A stretch of DNA of 64,000 nucleotides from Phascolarctos cinereus (GCF_002099425.1 NW_018343982.1:5801501-5865500), one strand, 5' to 3'. Shown: positions 23,088 to 35,652, counted from the stretch's first letter. Made by a program: numbers and translations. The notes: generated from the sequence alone by a model not told the origin.

Positions 23088-23544
23088 AGTAGTCTGAGCT
23101 GTTCTTGGAATTCTTTACTGTAACAGAGTTAGAATCTAGCTCAGGAAATGTTGGTGACTTAGCCCAAATGCTATATTGTTCTCTGTATGTAAATGGAGTG
23201 GATTTTTGTTGTATGGTGAGCAAATCAAATAAACAATTATCTAGCGTGCAAGGCCCTGTGTTTCTATGTATAATAAGAGGTTTTGGAAGGAAGCAGATGT
23301 CAGGTTTGCTCCACAAAAAGAAAACCAGCCTTTTTGAAAATCAAAGTCTTCCTCACTTTGTAATTGACCCTATAGGCAAATTAAGTACTAAGTTAGAACT
23401 GAAATCAAAGGCTGTGTGTGTAATGCACACGTGATTGAAAATTAAAGGAATATGTGTTGTCTTCTTGTTTAAAGAACCATCATCTGCATCAGCATCGAGA
23501 GATGAGGGGAAGGGCAGTGTGGGGCTTACACAGAATTCCAAGAG

Positions 23545-23940
23545 AGAGACTCATAGGGTGTTGAGGTGGAAGGAGCCTTAGGGATCATCTTGGGTAACCC
23601 CCTCATTGCACACAGCATACTAACCTGCAGTTTAAAAGTCACGGAGGATGAAAACAACAACAGAAGTTGTTTTGTGTATTTTGGGGGGAAGGGTGGCCTG
23701 GAGGTATTATAAGTACGGAGGAGAGAAAAATGATCTGAGGAGTACCTGAGACAGATGATGTAGGTGGAGACAGGAGAGACTGGAGACTGAGAAGTGATCA
23801 CAGATCCATCTGTGCCTTAGGTGAGGTTCAGGATCATAGATCCAGAGGATGAAGGGTCCTGACATTAGACTCATACAAGCAGTTAGTGGGGGAACTAAGA
23901 TTTGAACCCGGGCAGTCCAATTTCAAAACCTATGTGGCTG
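23545..23940 (-). repeat. MIR-like SINE fragments
   Basis: GAAGGAGCCTTAGGGATCAT (23545-23640) and GGGGAACTAAGATTTGAACC (23825-23940) are reverse MIR blocks separated by about 190 bases of other sequence. Confidence 0.55.
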
Positions 23941-24029
23941 ATACTACACAGAAAGAGTGAAGGGACATAGACTTCCTTTAAAAAAAAAAGGAAGCTGAGA
24001 GATCTGTATTATTCATTCTGTCCTATCCT

Positions 24030-24415
24030 TCTAAGTTTATCACCCATATTCATCAGACTGGACTACTTACTGTCTCCCAATGTTGTACTTAACTCATACT
24101 GGTCTTTATTTCTGCTATCCACATCCCTCAAGGCCCAACTCACCACTGGCCCACCTCCTCCAAGAAGCCTTTTCTAACTACTTCAGCCCACACTAAACTC
24201 AAAATTTCAATTGCAGTTAAGAGTTTGCATCATATAATTTAACATTTATCTTTTCTCCATTTCCCTTGCCCTTGAGTTATTTGTCTTCCCACCTACACTG
24301 GCCCCCTTAAGGCAAAGATTGTGTGTGATATTTTTAATATTTTAATAAATTTGTCCTAACATCTAGCACAGTGCTGGGCCCACAGTAGGTGTTTAGGAAG
24401 TATATGTTCATCTGA
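24030..24415 (+). repeat. LINE L2 3' end
   Basis: CTCCAAGAAGCCTTTTCTAA, CTTAAGGCAAAGATTGTGTG and TAGCACAGTGCTGGGCCCAC in L2 order. Confidence 0.85.
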
Positions 24416-25539
24416 CTGGCAGTGAGGGTTAACTACAGGCAGGAATAGAATTGGGCCCCAGAGTTTAGAACCAGGATAGATAGCAGGGTTGTCAGAAGCA
24501 CAGAGCAAGTCTGGGGCTTGGGGCTCTGTACCGAGTTTGACTTTAGCCTGCTTAGGGAAAATGAGGTAAAATTATCCCTTAATCTGCAAGAGATATGAGC
24601 CTGGATTGAGGTAGAAAGGTCAGGACTTGAGAGCTGTTTTCACAACATTTCTGCATATACCTGGCAGTTGAAACCATGAAAATGGATCAAGTACTTCAGA
24701 TTGGGGGGTCAGGGTCCACTTATCCTAAAATTGAGGGTTTCCTTGGCAGCTCATGTTCAAACAGGTCACATTTCTGACAACAAGCTCCCCAAACTAATTG
24801 CCTTTTTCTAAAAACCCTATGGATTATTTGGGGGGGGATGGGGATTCTTCAGCAGTAACCCTACTTTCCCTGTGTCCTTGATTAGGAAGCCCAACACTGT
24901 TGCAAGAGCCTTGTATTTAGGTATTTTTCTTAGTTCTAGATTTTGATCTCTGCAAGCCTGTCTGATAAATGTTGGTGTCAAGTAGAGTGGGTTGGTTCCT
25001 GGTCAGAGCTGGGTAGCTGGCTTTGAAGATGTAATCAGCATTGAAGGCCTCAAAGTACCAGAGACAAGGTACATTATGGAAGGGACACTGGTAAAGGTGT
25101 TTAGTCTCCAGGGAATGTAAGAAAACAAGTCCCTTTTTCCTTAGTTTTGAAAGAAAAGGAAGTATTTATTAAACTGCACGTGCAGACATTTCCATCAAAG
25201 GTGTCTCTTCGTAACAGCTGCTAACCCTTGGAGAAACACATAGCTTGACCATGACTAAATATGAAACACAGGAGCCATTTAAAGAAATCTGGAGGGAAAT
25301 GTGGCATTGATGACAATCAAACTACTGCTTAGCCTGCCTCAGGTTGGGATGGAGTTACTCTAAAGGGAAGCCAGTTTACTTTTTTAGCAGAGAATTTTGT
25401 GCTTGGTGACAGGTTTGGAAGCTGTGTCTCTGGTTGCTTGAGACCTCCAAATCAGAATCTGAGGCTACCAGGCAGGGAGGATTCCTGAATTTTGCCTGGG
25501 AGGGATTGGGTCACTAGGTCAGAAGATTCTATTCCCTTA
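24416..25539 (+). other. MXI1 intron 1, unassigned
   Basis: Unique-looking sequence with no supported gene or repeat. Confidence 0.4.
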
Positions 25540-25625
25540 GAGTTATGGAATTTCAGAGCTGGAAGATCTCATAGAAATCATTCAATCCAATCCTTGTGGT
25601 ATTCCAAATGGAGAAATTGAATGAT
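25540..25625 (-). repeat. MIR-like fragment
   Basis: GGAATTTCAGAGCTGGAAGA then CATTCAATCCAATCCTTGTG, the reverse end of MIR3/MIR. Confidence 0.55.
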
Positions 25626-26139
25626 TTATTAGGAATCAACAACGAATAAAATGTTTACTATATTAATGAATCTGTCAAAAGTGGATGGTTGCCCTTTTTT
25701 TAAGCATTTGACCTGCAGAAATGAATTTGCCACAGTGAGTTCCATGCCCATTGTGGTATCCTCTGCCGTAGATCCATTCCTCCCCACTACTTCCCTCCTA
25801 CTACCCCATCCCCTACCAACACTTTCTATAAATATAGTTAGATAAATATTGATTTAAACTGGGTTTCTAGAGCAGGATCACATGGTTGGCCTGGCCTGAT
25901 CTTTACCAAGATACCACCTCTAAGTCAGAGTTGGCACACCTAGGCCCCCTGACAACTTGGGCTTCCAAATGACCCTTTTTCTGAGAGGTGAACCATGGTT
26001 TTGTGGTTTTAGAGTTAAAAGAAATGAGAACTTTCTTTGAATAGTGCAGAAAGCTATTTTCAGAAGGAAGAAGTGGAGTAAGGCTTGTCTTAGCCTGAAC
26101 CTCTGAACCACTCCCCTCCCTTACCCATTTGAAAACAGA

Positions 26140-26335
26140 GGCATATAGGATAATAGAACTTCAGAACTGGGAAAGGGCTTTAACAATCACTTATTCCAAC
26201 TCCTTCATTTCATGGATGAGAAAACTGAGAACCAGAGAAGTTATTTGCCCATGGTCACAAAGCTAGCCATTAGCAAAGCTAGAACTGAAACCCAGATGTC
26301 CTGACTCAGTCCAGAGTTCTTTCTACTGCTCTTTG
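26140..26335 (-). repeat. MIR-family SINE
   Basis: CTTCAGAACTGGGAAAGGGC, GATGAGAAAACTGAGAACCA and GGTCACAAAGCTAGCC. Confidence 0.8.
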
Positions 26336-26749
26336 GGGAATTTTCCCCTTGCAGTCAAAAGCTAAATTAAAGAGCTGTGACAGAGACAGAACTCTGGGAG
26401 CTGGAGCCTGGGGGAAGGGCAGGCATACTATATAGCACTTGGTACCTTGCCTTAAGAGCTGGCTGATACCCAAATCAGTGATTCTCAAACTTGAGTCACT
26501 GACCTCGGCACACCTCTGCTTATTTCAGAGGCTATCATGAACTTCTCATTGAGTTTCAAGACAAAATTAGTTTTAATTCTATGTAATTTTTAAAATATAT
26601 TTTAAAATTTATGAGGCCCAGGATTGGGATAGAGTATAAATCATATGGCAGCGTGGAAATCTGAAAACTTTCATTTCCAGGAAGATAAGTTAAAATCAGC
26701 ATTGAGTAATGGGGTACCATGCTTATTGGAGCTCTGTTTCCTGAGAACT

Positions 26750-26935
26750 CATAGAGATACAGAATATTAGTACTTGAAGGGTCATTGGAGATCTTATCTA
26801 TCTCCCTTATTTTTGGAAGAAGGAAACTGAGGCTCAGAAAGAGGAAGTGACCCAACTCGAAGAAAATAGTGTCCATGGAAGAACTGAAACCTGTGTGTCC
26901 TAATTCTTGATGCCATTATACCACCCACTGACATT
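26750..26935 (-). repeat. MIR-family SINE
   Basis: GGTCATTGGAGATCTTATCT, AAGGAAACTGAGGCTCAGAA and GAACTGAAACCTGTGTGTCC. Confidence 0.8.
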
Positions 26936-27469
26936 TGGGTGAAAGCACCTCACTAACATTTAGGTCAGGCTCTAAGCAAGCTGAGATTTTGCAAATGGTC
27001 AGTCCCTGTGTACAGACAGACACCTGTTGCTTGGCTTCTTTGCTAAGACTTAATGGAAATGATTGTCTCTGAAATGATTGTCCCTAGTTCAGCCTGGGCC
27101 AGAGATGTTAAGGCCTAGGACAGCTGTCTTTATCCCTCTGGCTGAAAATACTATCTACTTGCCACCAGTTTGGACTTGAGAATACAACTTTGTTGCCAGC
27201 CCCTCTGGGCTGGTTGCTTCATTGAACTCATATTTTATGAAAAGAAGGCTTTTAAATACAGGTAGACTTTGTTCTTCACAATAAATTTGTTCTTTGCTGG
27301 GGATAGGGGTAAGGAAGTGAGGGAGGTGATGTTTATATAAATCAGCTTAGATTTATAGTTTCATCAGGAGAGCTCTCAAAAGGAATGCTCAGGTAAATGT
27401 TTCATTCTTCTGTAAAATGGGAAATAATTTTGCAATATTAGTTATTATGCCCTAATCTATAGTAGTAGA

Positions 27470-27925
27470 AAGAACAGTAGACTAGAAGTTAGGAGCCTTT
27501 TCTAGTTTGGGTCCTGCTAGCAACTAGCTGTATAACTTTGCACAAATTATTTCTTTTTCTGGACCTCCACGTACTCTTCTGTAAAATAAAGGAATAGAGA
27601 GATAGCGAAAAGTGGCACACACCTGAACAGTTAAATCTACTGAAGAAACTTTGGTCCAGGAAAGCGTCAGAGATTTGGCAATGTCCTTCTCACCTCCAAA
27701 AAGTGAGTTTGCTTCGGAGCTATTTCTTTTCTCATTTGCATGTGAATCTTTGGGAGATTGTAAAGACTTGAGTATGGGTTGGCTAAGAATGATTCCATTA
27801 TTTTATTTTTCTCCATTATATTGCTGTTTCGATGAAATACTTTGCCATTTGAAAAAAAAATCAGGGATTTTGGGGATTGAACCAGACAATCCCAAAGGGC
27901 TTTTTAAGCTCTAACATGTTATGAT
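27470..27925 (+). repeat. MIR-family SINE, probably interrupted
   Basis: The head and core (ACTAGAAGTTAGGAGCCTTT to TCTGTAAAATAAAGG) end near 27610. A tail-like block (CCAAAGGGCTTTTTAAGCTC) appears near 27890. Confidence 0.55.
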
Positions 27926-27985
27926 TTCTAAGAAGAGATCACTTGCAGCAGGGGCTATTTGGTTATTTGTTAGTTGTTGTTTTCT

Positions 27986-28177
27986 TAAAGTAGGGTCCAG
28001 GGGGGCAGCTAGGTGGCACAGTGGATAAAACACTGACCGTGGAGTCAGGAGGACCTGAGTTCAAATCTGGTCTCAGACCAGACACTTGACACATACTAGC
28101 TGTGTGACCCTGCGCAAGTCACTTAACCCCAATTGCCTCACTAAAAATAAAAAATAAGAAAATAATAAAGTAGGGTC
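27986..28177 (+). repeat. WSINE1/MAR1-type SINE with perfect 12-bp target-site duplication
   Basis: GGGGCAGCTAGGTGGCACAG to CACTTAACCCCAATTGCCTC plus an A-rich tail. TAAAGTAGGGTC occurs at 27986-27997 and 28166-28177. It contains a short internal duplication (CAGACCAGACACTTG). Confidence 0.95.
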
Positions 28178-28609
28178 TACTTTTGGGTGAGACACTCTTC
28201 TTATAACTTAATCTTGACTTCTAACCATTATCAATAGCATAAAAACCATACCTTCTTTTAAGAAACGGGTTTCCCCACTCCTTTGTTATCTTTGAATTAT
28301 GTAATTTGTGTATAATCCCTGACCGTTCATCCAGCTCCACTTTTTATTCTTTCAAAGCTGGTGAAATGGCAACAAGTCATCTCCACTCTCTTTTAGTCAT
28401 TTTGTGGCTTCTTTGTGGTGCTCTTTTCATAGTGTACCCACCTTACCATTCCACCTTTAAACCTCCTGGTAGGCAGGCCCTGATAGCCAACTCCAGCATA
28501 TGTTTAGGAAAAACAAGCATGTTTTAGTAGCATTATGATCAGAATATAAATGGTAAGTCTAAAAAAAAGATTATTTTCATGAAGTCATAATTTAATATTC
28601 ATTTATTTA
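28178..28609 (+). other. MXI1 intron 1, unassigned
   Basis: No gene or repeat recognised. Confidence 0.4.
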
Positions 28610-28930
28610 TCCATTCAAAAGGTATTTCCTGAGCACTTACTTTGGGCAAGGGCCACTGCTAGGTGCTATGGAGGTTACAAAGGAGCATAAGATTAGACCC
28701 TCCCTACTGGGGACTATCAATAAGAAGTATATTAATAACTGCTACAAGATGAAATTAGTGTATTCAGAAAAGATGTAGAAAGAAAGTGTTATGGGAGTGG
28801 AGAGGAAAGAGTGATCACTTCCTGCAGGAAGGATTGGGAAAGGATTCCTGCAGGAAGTGACGTTTCACCTGAGCCAGTGAGGGTAGGTAGAAACTGGACA
28901 GGCAGAATGTGTATTATTTGAGCCTCTGTT
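28610..28930 (-). repeat. LINE L2 3' end
   Basis: GAGCACTTACTTTGGGCAAG, CACTGCTAGGTGCTATGGAG and AGGATTCCTGCAGGAAGTGA in reverse L2 order. Confidence 0.75.
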
Positions 28931-29199
28931 TTTTTGGCTCCTTTGCAGTGACTTAGGACAGCATAAGTATGTTATTGTCTTGATTTATGTTCTGTGTAGG
29001 CAGATCTGTAAATAAGAGCTGACATTTAGCTGCTCTGTTTTCCTGGGTGTGAGGAGAGGGTACAGCCATTGTCCTGGGCTATATAAGGCCCCATCGTTGC
29101 CCTGTGAGATCCCTAAGTCCTTTCCCTGCCCCAGGCCAAGCCAACACTGCTTCCTTTATTTCCTTAGAACACTGAGAGTATTCTCTATAAGACAAAACC

Positions 29200-29490
29200 T
29201 CATGATACAGTGGAAAGAGCCCTGTACTTCGATTCAGGAGACCTGGGCCTCACCCAGGTCTGCCATTTGTTAGCTATGTGAATGGGTAAGTCTTTCAACT
29301 TCTGGGGCACTTGATGCAGAGTCAGGAAGACTTACGTTCCAGTCCCACCTAAGGTACTTACTAGCTATGTCACCTTGAGTTGTTTCTCAGCTTCAGTTTC
29401 CCCCCCACATTTGTAAAATGAGGAGGTTAGGCCTGATAGCTTCTAAGGCCCCTTCCAGTTCGAAATCTGTGCTCTTATAATCGTCTGTAA
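29200..29490 (+). repeat. Two adjacent MIR/THER1-family SINEs
   Basis: Heads at 29205 (CAGTGGAAAGAGCCCTGTAC) and 29305 (GATGCAGAGTCAGGAAGACT). The second is complete to TTCTAAGGCCCCTTCCAGTT. Confidence 0.75.
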
Positions 29491-31209
29491 AATGCTTGCA
29501 TGACCCACTTCCAAGAGTTGTTGTGAGGATTTTCCCTAGGCCAGAGCTGTAAAAGTCACAAGCAATCCTGGGTTACAAACCACAAGCAAAACTTCTGAGT
29601 GGGACCTGAACCAGATTAAAATATAATTGGGAAATTTTTTAACAAAATAAATTAATAATGCAATACAACCTAGATAATGTTAATTTGTATTTTTCTAAAT
29701 CAGTGTGCAGCTTGCAGGACTCTATTTCTACTATTGCTCTAGATCATGTAGTAATGAATATGTTAAATTTTGCTTTAAAACATTGTACAAATATAAAGTG
29801 CCCCTGTCCTTCTTAGCTTTCTCTCCTCACTCCTCTTTTGTCCCTCCCACAAGTTGAAATTGAGTTCTTGCATACACAGTAGCCAGTCCCCAAAGAGGTC
29901 CCTAGCAAGTATTTCCTGCTGTCCATTTTCAGAGAGAGAGACTGGATCCCTGAGAGATAGCTGAGGAAGGAGAGAATCAGTTGGAAAGCCAGAAACTGAA
30001 CCTGGAATTGTAAAGTCCCCAGTGAGGCCCCAGTTACGCAGGGTGTGTCCCCCCCCCTCGGACAGGCAGTATTGGTCTTGGCATATGTTCCAACCTGTTT
30101 TCTTACTAGTCATCCTCTGGCAGAGGAAAGCCAAACCTGTTGTGTGTTTCTTGAGGCATTGAAATTGAGGACAAAGTGGTCTCTTCCCTTTGAGGGAGAA
30201 GTCACCTCCATGCTACTTTGCATGGATGGAACCTCCCTGCCCAACATCCTCTGGTAAACTCATCCAACCAGTACAGCCTTTATGAGACACCTCATGGGTG
30301 GATTATGTCTGGCTTCCTGAAGGACAGCTTTGCCAGGCCTATGGCTTGTGCCAGTAGCTCATGCAGAAGAACCAGGGGTGGGTCTTGTTAGCCAAGCATG
30401 GGCAGCAAGGCAGATACAATGTGGGGGTAGGAAGGAAATGGCACAAATGGGTTGGAAAGCTCCCTTGTGCTGCTTTTGCTTCTGTAGTCAGTCAGTGTAT
30501 TTACACCGCAGGGAGCAATCCACATTCCTGTTGTTCATTCTTTATTCTTGACACCAGCTTCTGGAATTCTGTCACTGTCACAGGGCAAAGGAAGAGATGG
30601 TTTGGTAGCAATAGAAGGACCTGTGTGGGAGCCAGACTCCGTGAGCCCATGGCAGTCTTGGAATTCCTCAAGTGCTTTCCCTTGGAGGCCTCTCTGTAAT
30701 TTGCCCAAACACTTCTCTGGGGAAGGCTTTGGGAGGGCTGGTCTCATGTGTGCTCACATCATTAAGTCTAGTGTGTCTGTATCCCAGTTGGTCAAGCAGC
30801 TGGGGCCTTTAGAACATCTAAAAGATTAGGAAGAAGCGGTGTCACAAGGGTCAACAAAAGCTTTGCTCCAGATACTAGGGGTATGAATCACTCCCTCCCT
30901 TTTCAGACGACTGGAGGGTTTAGTAAGAAGGTAGGAGTCAGATCTGAATTTAAGGGATCTAACTTTTGTTAGCCTTTTTACTATGGCTTCTGGACATGTT
31001 CCTGTGGCGCTGTGAACATGTTACTTACTGGGGGCTAGCTATTCTCAGGAGGTTCAGCTAAACTGGACAGGAATGAACTGGTTATATTGGGGCATCCTAC
31101 AGGGAGGAAAAGAGATGGAGAAAGAATGGGGGGAAGGGGAATAAAGAAGTAGGAATGGACAGAGTTCCCAACCTTCTGCCTCTCTAAAGAGAAACCAGAA
31201 TTCCACTTG
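29491..31209 (+). other. MXI1 intron 1, unassigned
   Basis: Unique sequence. Open frames of 70-120 codons on both strands (30040-30830, 29775-30134) overlap each other and resemble no protein I know. Confidence 0.45.
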
Positions 31210-31310
31210 TTATAATGATGATGATGTTAACTGACATTTATGTAGCATGTTAAGGCTTGCAAATTGCTTTATATACTTTATTTTTACATCTTATTTTAGG
31301 CTTGGCTTAT
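31210..31310 (-). repeat. MIR-family SINE 3' end
   Basis: CTGACATTTATGTAGCATGT and GGCTTGCAAATTGCTTTATA. Confidence 0.65.
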
Positions 31311-31544
31311 AGTATAATCAAATCAACTATTAACTTTTGGAATTTTTTAATGTAATTGTCTATTCTTTCTTCTCTTTTACTTGATCAAATTCCTACAGAT
31401 CTTTCCCTGTCCTTCATTTATTATTCCTTACTTTCTTGCTTCTTGTCTGTCTCTATTTGACTTCCTTTCACTCTCAGCCCTCACGGAGTCTTTAGTCTGA
31501 CCTGAAAGGGAAGAAACTTTTCCTACCTCTCTACCCCCAGCCCC

Positions 31545-31655
31545 CCACCCCAGGAGAGGAGGGACTGGTTTTTTGCCTTTCTTTGTATTCCCTGAGCTTA
31601 GCACTGTTCGGGACACTTGGGAAGTGCTTAATAAGTCTTTGTTGATTAACTGATG
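31545..31655 (+). repeat. LINE L2 3' tail
   Basis: TTTGCCTTTCTTTGTATTCC then GAAGTGCTTAATAAGTCTTT. Confidence 0.8.
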
Positions 31656-31679
31656 CTCAGGACAACTCTGAGAGATAAG

Positions 31680-32375
31680 TAAGCTAGTCAGTCAACAAGC
31701 ATTTATTTAAAATTTGCTCTGTTCTTAATCTTGGGGATACAAAGAAAGAGAAAAATGTCCCCTTTGCTCCAGGAGCTTATATTCTAATGAGAGAAACAGC
31801 AGGTAAATAACTAGGTACCTACAAGTAATGTACTATCCTTGTGTGGATTGGAAGGTCAGTCATTTCAAAAGGGAAGTCACTAACAGCTGGGTAGACTGGG
31901 AAGGGCCTCTTAGAGGAGAGATGGGATCTTAGTCTTTCGGGAAGCTAGGTGGAGCAAGAGGTGGAGGTCAGAAGGGAGAGTAGTCCAAGCATGTCACACA
32001 ACCAGTGTAAAGGCAAGAGTTGGAGCGTCTGTGGGAGGAACTTCCAGTAGGTCAGAGGAGCTGGCCCCTGGAGTACAAGGAAGGGAGTAAGGTATGAAAA
32101 GACAATAAATGATAGGAAGGGGCCAAGTGTAAGTGTCGGGGCTTTCTTTATATTTGATCCCAAGTGTAATAGGAATCCTCTGAAGTTTATTGAGTGGTAG
32201 GATATCATAATTAGACCTATACTTTAGGAGAATCACCTTTTTAGCTGAATGGATGTTGGATTGGGATGTGGAGAGACCTGAGGCAGGGAGACCAATTTGA
32301 AGGCTGTTGTAATGGTCCAGAAGAGAAGTGATGAAAGCCCTGAATTACGGTGGTGGTTATGTGCTTAGAGGGAAA
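31680..32375 (-). mobile_element. LINE L2, about 700 bases of 3' end
   Basis: From the tail (AAGCATTTATTTAAAATTTG) through TAGGAAGGGGCCAAGTGTAA and TTTATATTTGATCCCAAGTG to GGTTATGTGCTTAGAGG, in reverse L2 order. Confidence 0.8.
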
Positions 32376-32520
32376 GGGACTAGAGGTGGTATTATTCTCC
32401 CCATCATGCAGATGAGAAAACTGATGCTCAGAGAGTTTATGTGACTCATCTCAGGTGGAATTTGAACCCACATCTCTCTAGATGCCAAGTCTTGTGCTTT
32501 TTCACTAAGTCATGCTGCCG
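32376..32520 (-). repeat. MIR-family SINE
   Basis: CATGCAGATGAGAAAACTGA and GGAATTTGAACCCACATCTC. Confidence 0.75.
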
Positions 32521-32614
32521 GTACAGAAAAAGAACACAGGTTGATGTATAGTGTGTGAAAATACAGATGAATTCTTTTGCATATGACAATAGCCCCACTC
32601 TAGACTCTAGAATT

Positions 32615-33030
32615 CAACCATCATTTATTAAAAACATACCATATGCAAAGCATAATGGTAAGTGTTGAGTGAAGTACAAAAGTTATTATGACCTGGCTCT
32701 TGCCCTCCTGAATCTTAGTAGAGGAACTTAGAATCTAGTGAAATAGATAGAGGTAGGTGATACAGAGCCTTCTAGCTCTGGAGATGATCTGGTAAGTGCT
32801 TAGTGGGTATGCTTGGTACATACCAAGCACTGTACAAAGTGCTGAGGATACGAAAAGTGGCAAAAGATAGTGCCTGCCCTCAAGCAGTTTGCAATCCAAC
32901 GGAAGAGACAACATGCAAACAAATATTTACAAAGAAAGCTATATTCAGGATAAATAGGAAATAATTAAAGACAGAAAGTATTAGAATTAAGAGGGGTTAG
33001 GGAAGGCTTCTTGTGGAAGGAGGGATTTTA
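32615..33030 (-). repeat. Two tandem LINE L2 3' ends
   Basis: Two successive reverse tails, from 32615 (CATCATTTATTAAAAACATA) and 32790 (CCAAGCACTGTACAAAGTGC), the second running to GAGGGATTTTAGTTAAGATA. Confidence 0.75.
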
Positions 33031-33474
33031 GTTAAGATAGATGTTCAGATTCATTTGCTTGTCCAGTTGTACAAAGGCTGCTGCCTCTGAGAGGCTTTGG
33101 TCAGTTTCTGTTGACCAGGAAGTTGGTGGTAAATAGGAGAAAAAACAACTTGGTTCTTGGCCCGAGCAGATGCAGCATAGTGAACAAGCAGTCTGCCAGA
33201 AATGCAGGAGCTTCCTTTCCTGCATGGAAGGTCTGTGGTAGTCTTCTTCATTGGAAGAGGCATGGCTTGTGGGACCGGCTTTATCAGCATCGACCAAGTT
33301 GATTTAGAGAGCCTTTTTCCGAGGAAGAATGAAATAGTTACTAACTTGTGGGTTGACTTGAGAATACAGCTTTCTCCATCTGAATATTTATAAATCCAGC
33401 TTTCCCCTAACCCAAGTTGAAAAAGACTACAAAGCATTTTTTAAATTAAATGGCACAGCAGAATACGAAGAGGC
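33031..33474 (+). other. MXI1 intron 1, unassigned
   Basis: Overlapping open frames occur on both strands (33051-33437) without similarity to known proteins, between two L2 fragments. Confidence 0.4.
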
Positions 33475-33650
33475 AATCAATCAACAAGCATTTATTTAAA
33501 ACTTGATTTGGGCTTAGCTTTGTGCTTAAAGCTTGGGGATATAAAGAAAGGAAAAAAAGGCCCTGTGCTCAAGGAACTTATATTCTAATGAGGGGAAACA
33601 GCAGGTAAATAACTAGGTATCTACAAATTATATACAGAGAAGATGGAGGG
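33475..33650 (-). repeat. LINE L2 3' end
   Basis: CAATCAACAAGCATTTATTT, TTGGGGATATAAAGAAAGG and CAGCAGGTAAATAACTAGGT. It shares the last block with 31800, so the two copies belong to one subfamily or duplication. Confidence 0.75.
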
Positions 33651-33659
33651 CAATGTAGG

Positions 33660-33795
33660 CGAAAGTGTTCTGGGTTCTAATCCCTGCTCTGCCATGACCT
33701 TGAACCAGTCACTTTCTCTGTCTAGGTCTGTTTCCTCATCTGTAAAATGAAGGGGCTGAGCTAGATAACCTCTAAAGCCTTATGAAACTCTATTA
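33660..33795 (+). repeat. MIR-family SINE
   Basis: CTCATCTGTAAAATGAAGGG and GCTAGATAACCTCTAAAGCC. Confidence 0.75.
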
Positions 33796-35600
33796 AACAC
33801 TATTTGTGGAACATTGACCTTGGCACAGAAGAGCAGAATTCTACCAGACACCTAAGACCAGATGAAAAATAATATCCCATGCGTGTTATGAAGACCTAGC
33901 AAGTCTCTCAGATGTGCATATTAATTGATTTCTGCAATGCAGATTCCTCTTGGATTCAACTTGTTCTGAATAAGAAGAGGACATCAGTGAGATTAACAAA
34001 TCCATTATTATCACTGAAAATCGGCTGCTGTGTAAGAGCCATTTAATAAAATGTTTTTTTTTTTAAAAAAGGCCTTTTCTAAAGAGGAAGAGAGAGACCA
34101 GAATAGGAGTCAAGTGCAGCTGTTGGAACCTCTGCCAAGCAGCCTGATCTCACCATTAGAAAACTGAAGTAAAAAACTCCCATTTTCTGTGATCTCAGAT
34201 GAACACCCTCCTTTCCTCTCCCTCTCCCCAGAATCCCATGGCCCTTCTTTCCCCTTTCCCATTTCCCCCTCCCATGTCCTAGGCACCTGATTTGTTTAAG
34301 TGCATCCTGGTCCTGGATTGGAGCTGTCAGCCAGCATGGGTGAATGGGATCTGGCAGACTACTTCTCTGGCAGATCATTACGTCACTCTTTTTAGACCCA
34401 AATTTATCTCTATGCATACAGACTGGCTGCAATCTAACTGCAGGCTGGGTTTGAAAGGGCTCACATGAGCAGTTAGGGATGTCTGATTCATGGACTGGAT
34501 GCTGTTTTTTTTCCACTGCCCTGAGCTTTTTGGGCATGGGGAGGAGTGAAGGGTGGGGTGGGAGGGGTGGAGTGGTCTGTGTGTGTTTGAGTGCATATTT
34601 GGATGTGAAGGTTGGGTTAGTACCCGGAGGTGAAAAATAAGGCAGAAACATTATTATTGTTATGTTTCTTATTCTGGAACTTTGATCTTTCTTCCAAAGC
34701 CCCATACCATTTCTACCCTTGATTAAGTCTGTCATTGATTAATTCAGTGCACTTGCAGAAAATTGTTCTCCACACTAACCACTTGTTGGACAAGTCACTT
34801 GGGAAAGTCATCTAATCTGTTTGTAATGTCTCCACTCCTGGTTCCATTCATGAAACAGACATGCTGTTTATTGGTCCTGAATAGTTGATAACTATTATTG
34901 GCAGTCTGCACTTTGGAAACTGTAGAGAGCCCAAACCCCTGAAACATAAAGCTTTTCACATTTTACTCCATGTAAAACTGACATTTCGGGTTGTTGGATC
35001 ACTTGGCTTGGTACAAGTATGGTTTCCATCTTCAGATGAGACACTTGTACAAAGACTCCTCCAAGAAACAATGTCATGACAGGATAGGGCTGATAGCAGG
35101 GAAGCCTGGGAGCCTTTCATCTACAAGAGGACTCCCCTCTTGTCCTTGGCTTTCCCATCTACTGTATGGAACACATAATGTACCCTGCTCCATCATAAGA
35201 ACATCAGAAGGGCCACATGTGGTCCTTTCCATGGTCTCTTCCCAGTAGGATTGTGTTCTGTTCAGGGTACATGGGATAGAGGACAGGTAATTGAGGTGGT
35301 TGCACCAGGCCTAGCACTCTAAAAGTGGGGTGGGGTGCATGCTGCCCACATCTGGGCAGTGACTTAAGTAGGGCAGCCACATGAGGAGAAGGTGGCTTCT
35401 CCAACTGGCACTAATTACCAGAGGCTCATTCAGGGACATATAATCAACCTACAAGTTTTCCATGCCCCTCTGTCTTGCCATACACTCCTTAGATTAAGAG
35501 CCTACTACGCGTAGAGTGATGCACTGCCAAACAGCTGGGTATGAAAAGATAGGTAAGCTAGGTCTCTGCCCAGAGGTAACTCAGGGTCTAGTGTGGGGAG

Positions 35601-35603
<3 letters not shown>
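33796..35603 (+). other. MXI1 intron 1, largely unique
   Basis: No gene seen. A T-rich/A-rich snapback lies near 34050-34070. Confidence 0.4.
34260..34520. promoter_or_regulatory. Possible intronic enhancer with CRE-like site
   Basis: A single-copy, non-repetitive segment containing CATTACGTCAC (34377-34387; reverse TGACGTAA), E-box-like CAGCTG and CATGTG words, and no splice-flanked frame. A 218-codon open frame on the other strand (34079-34735) spans it but looks non-coding. Confidence 0.3.

Positions 35604-35648
<45 letters not shown>
35604..35648. repeat. (CA)n microsatellite
   Basis: About 22 uninterrupted CA units. Confidence 0.97.

Positions 35649-35652
<4 letters not shown>

Noticed and set aside
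30040-30830. Cluster of 60-119-codon frames on both strands
   Set aside because: Overlapping, unlike any known family, and no exon signals; treated as chance in a GC-moderate region.
34079-34735. 218-codon open frame on the reverse strand
   Set aside because: No domain, poor codon pattern, no splice context, and it crosses low-complexity pyrimidine tracts in an intron. It is probably chance.
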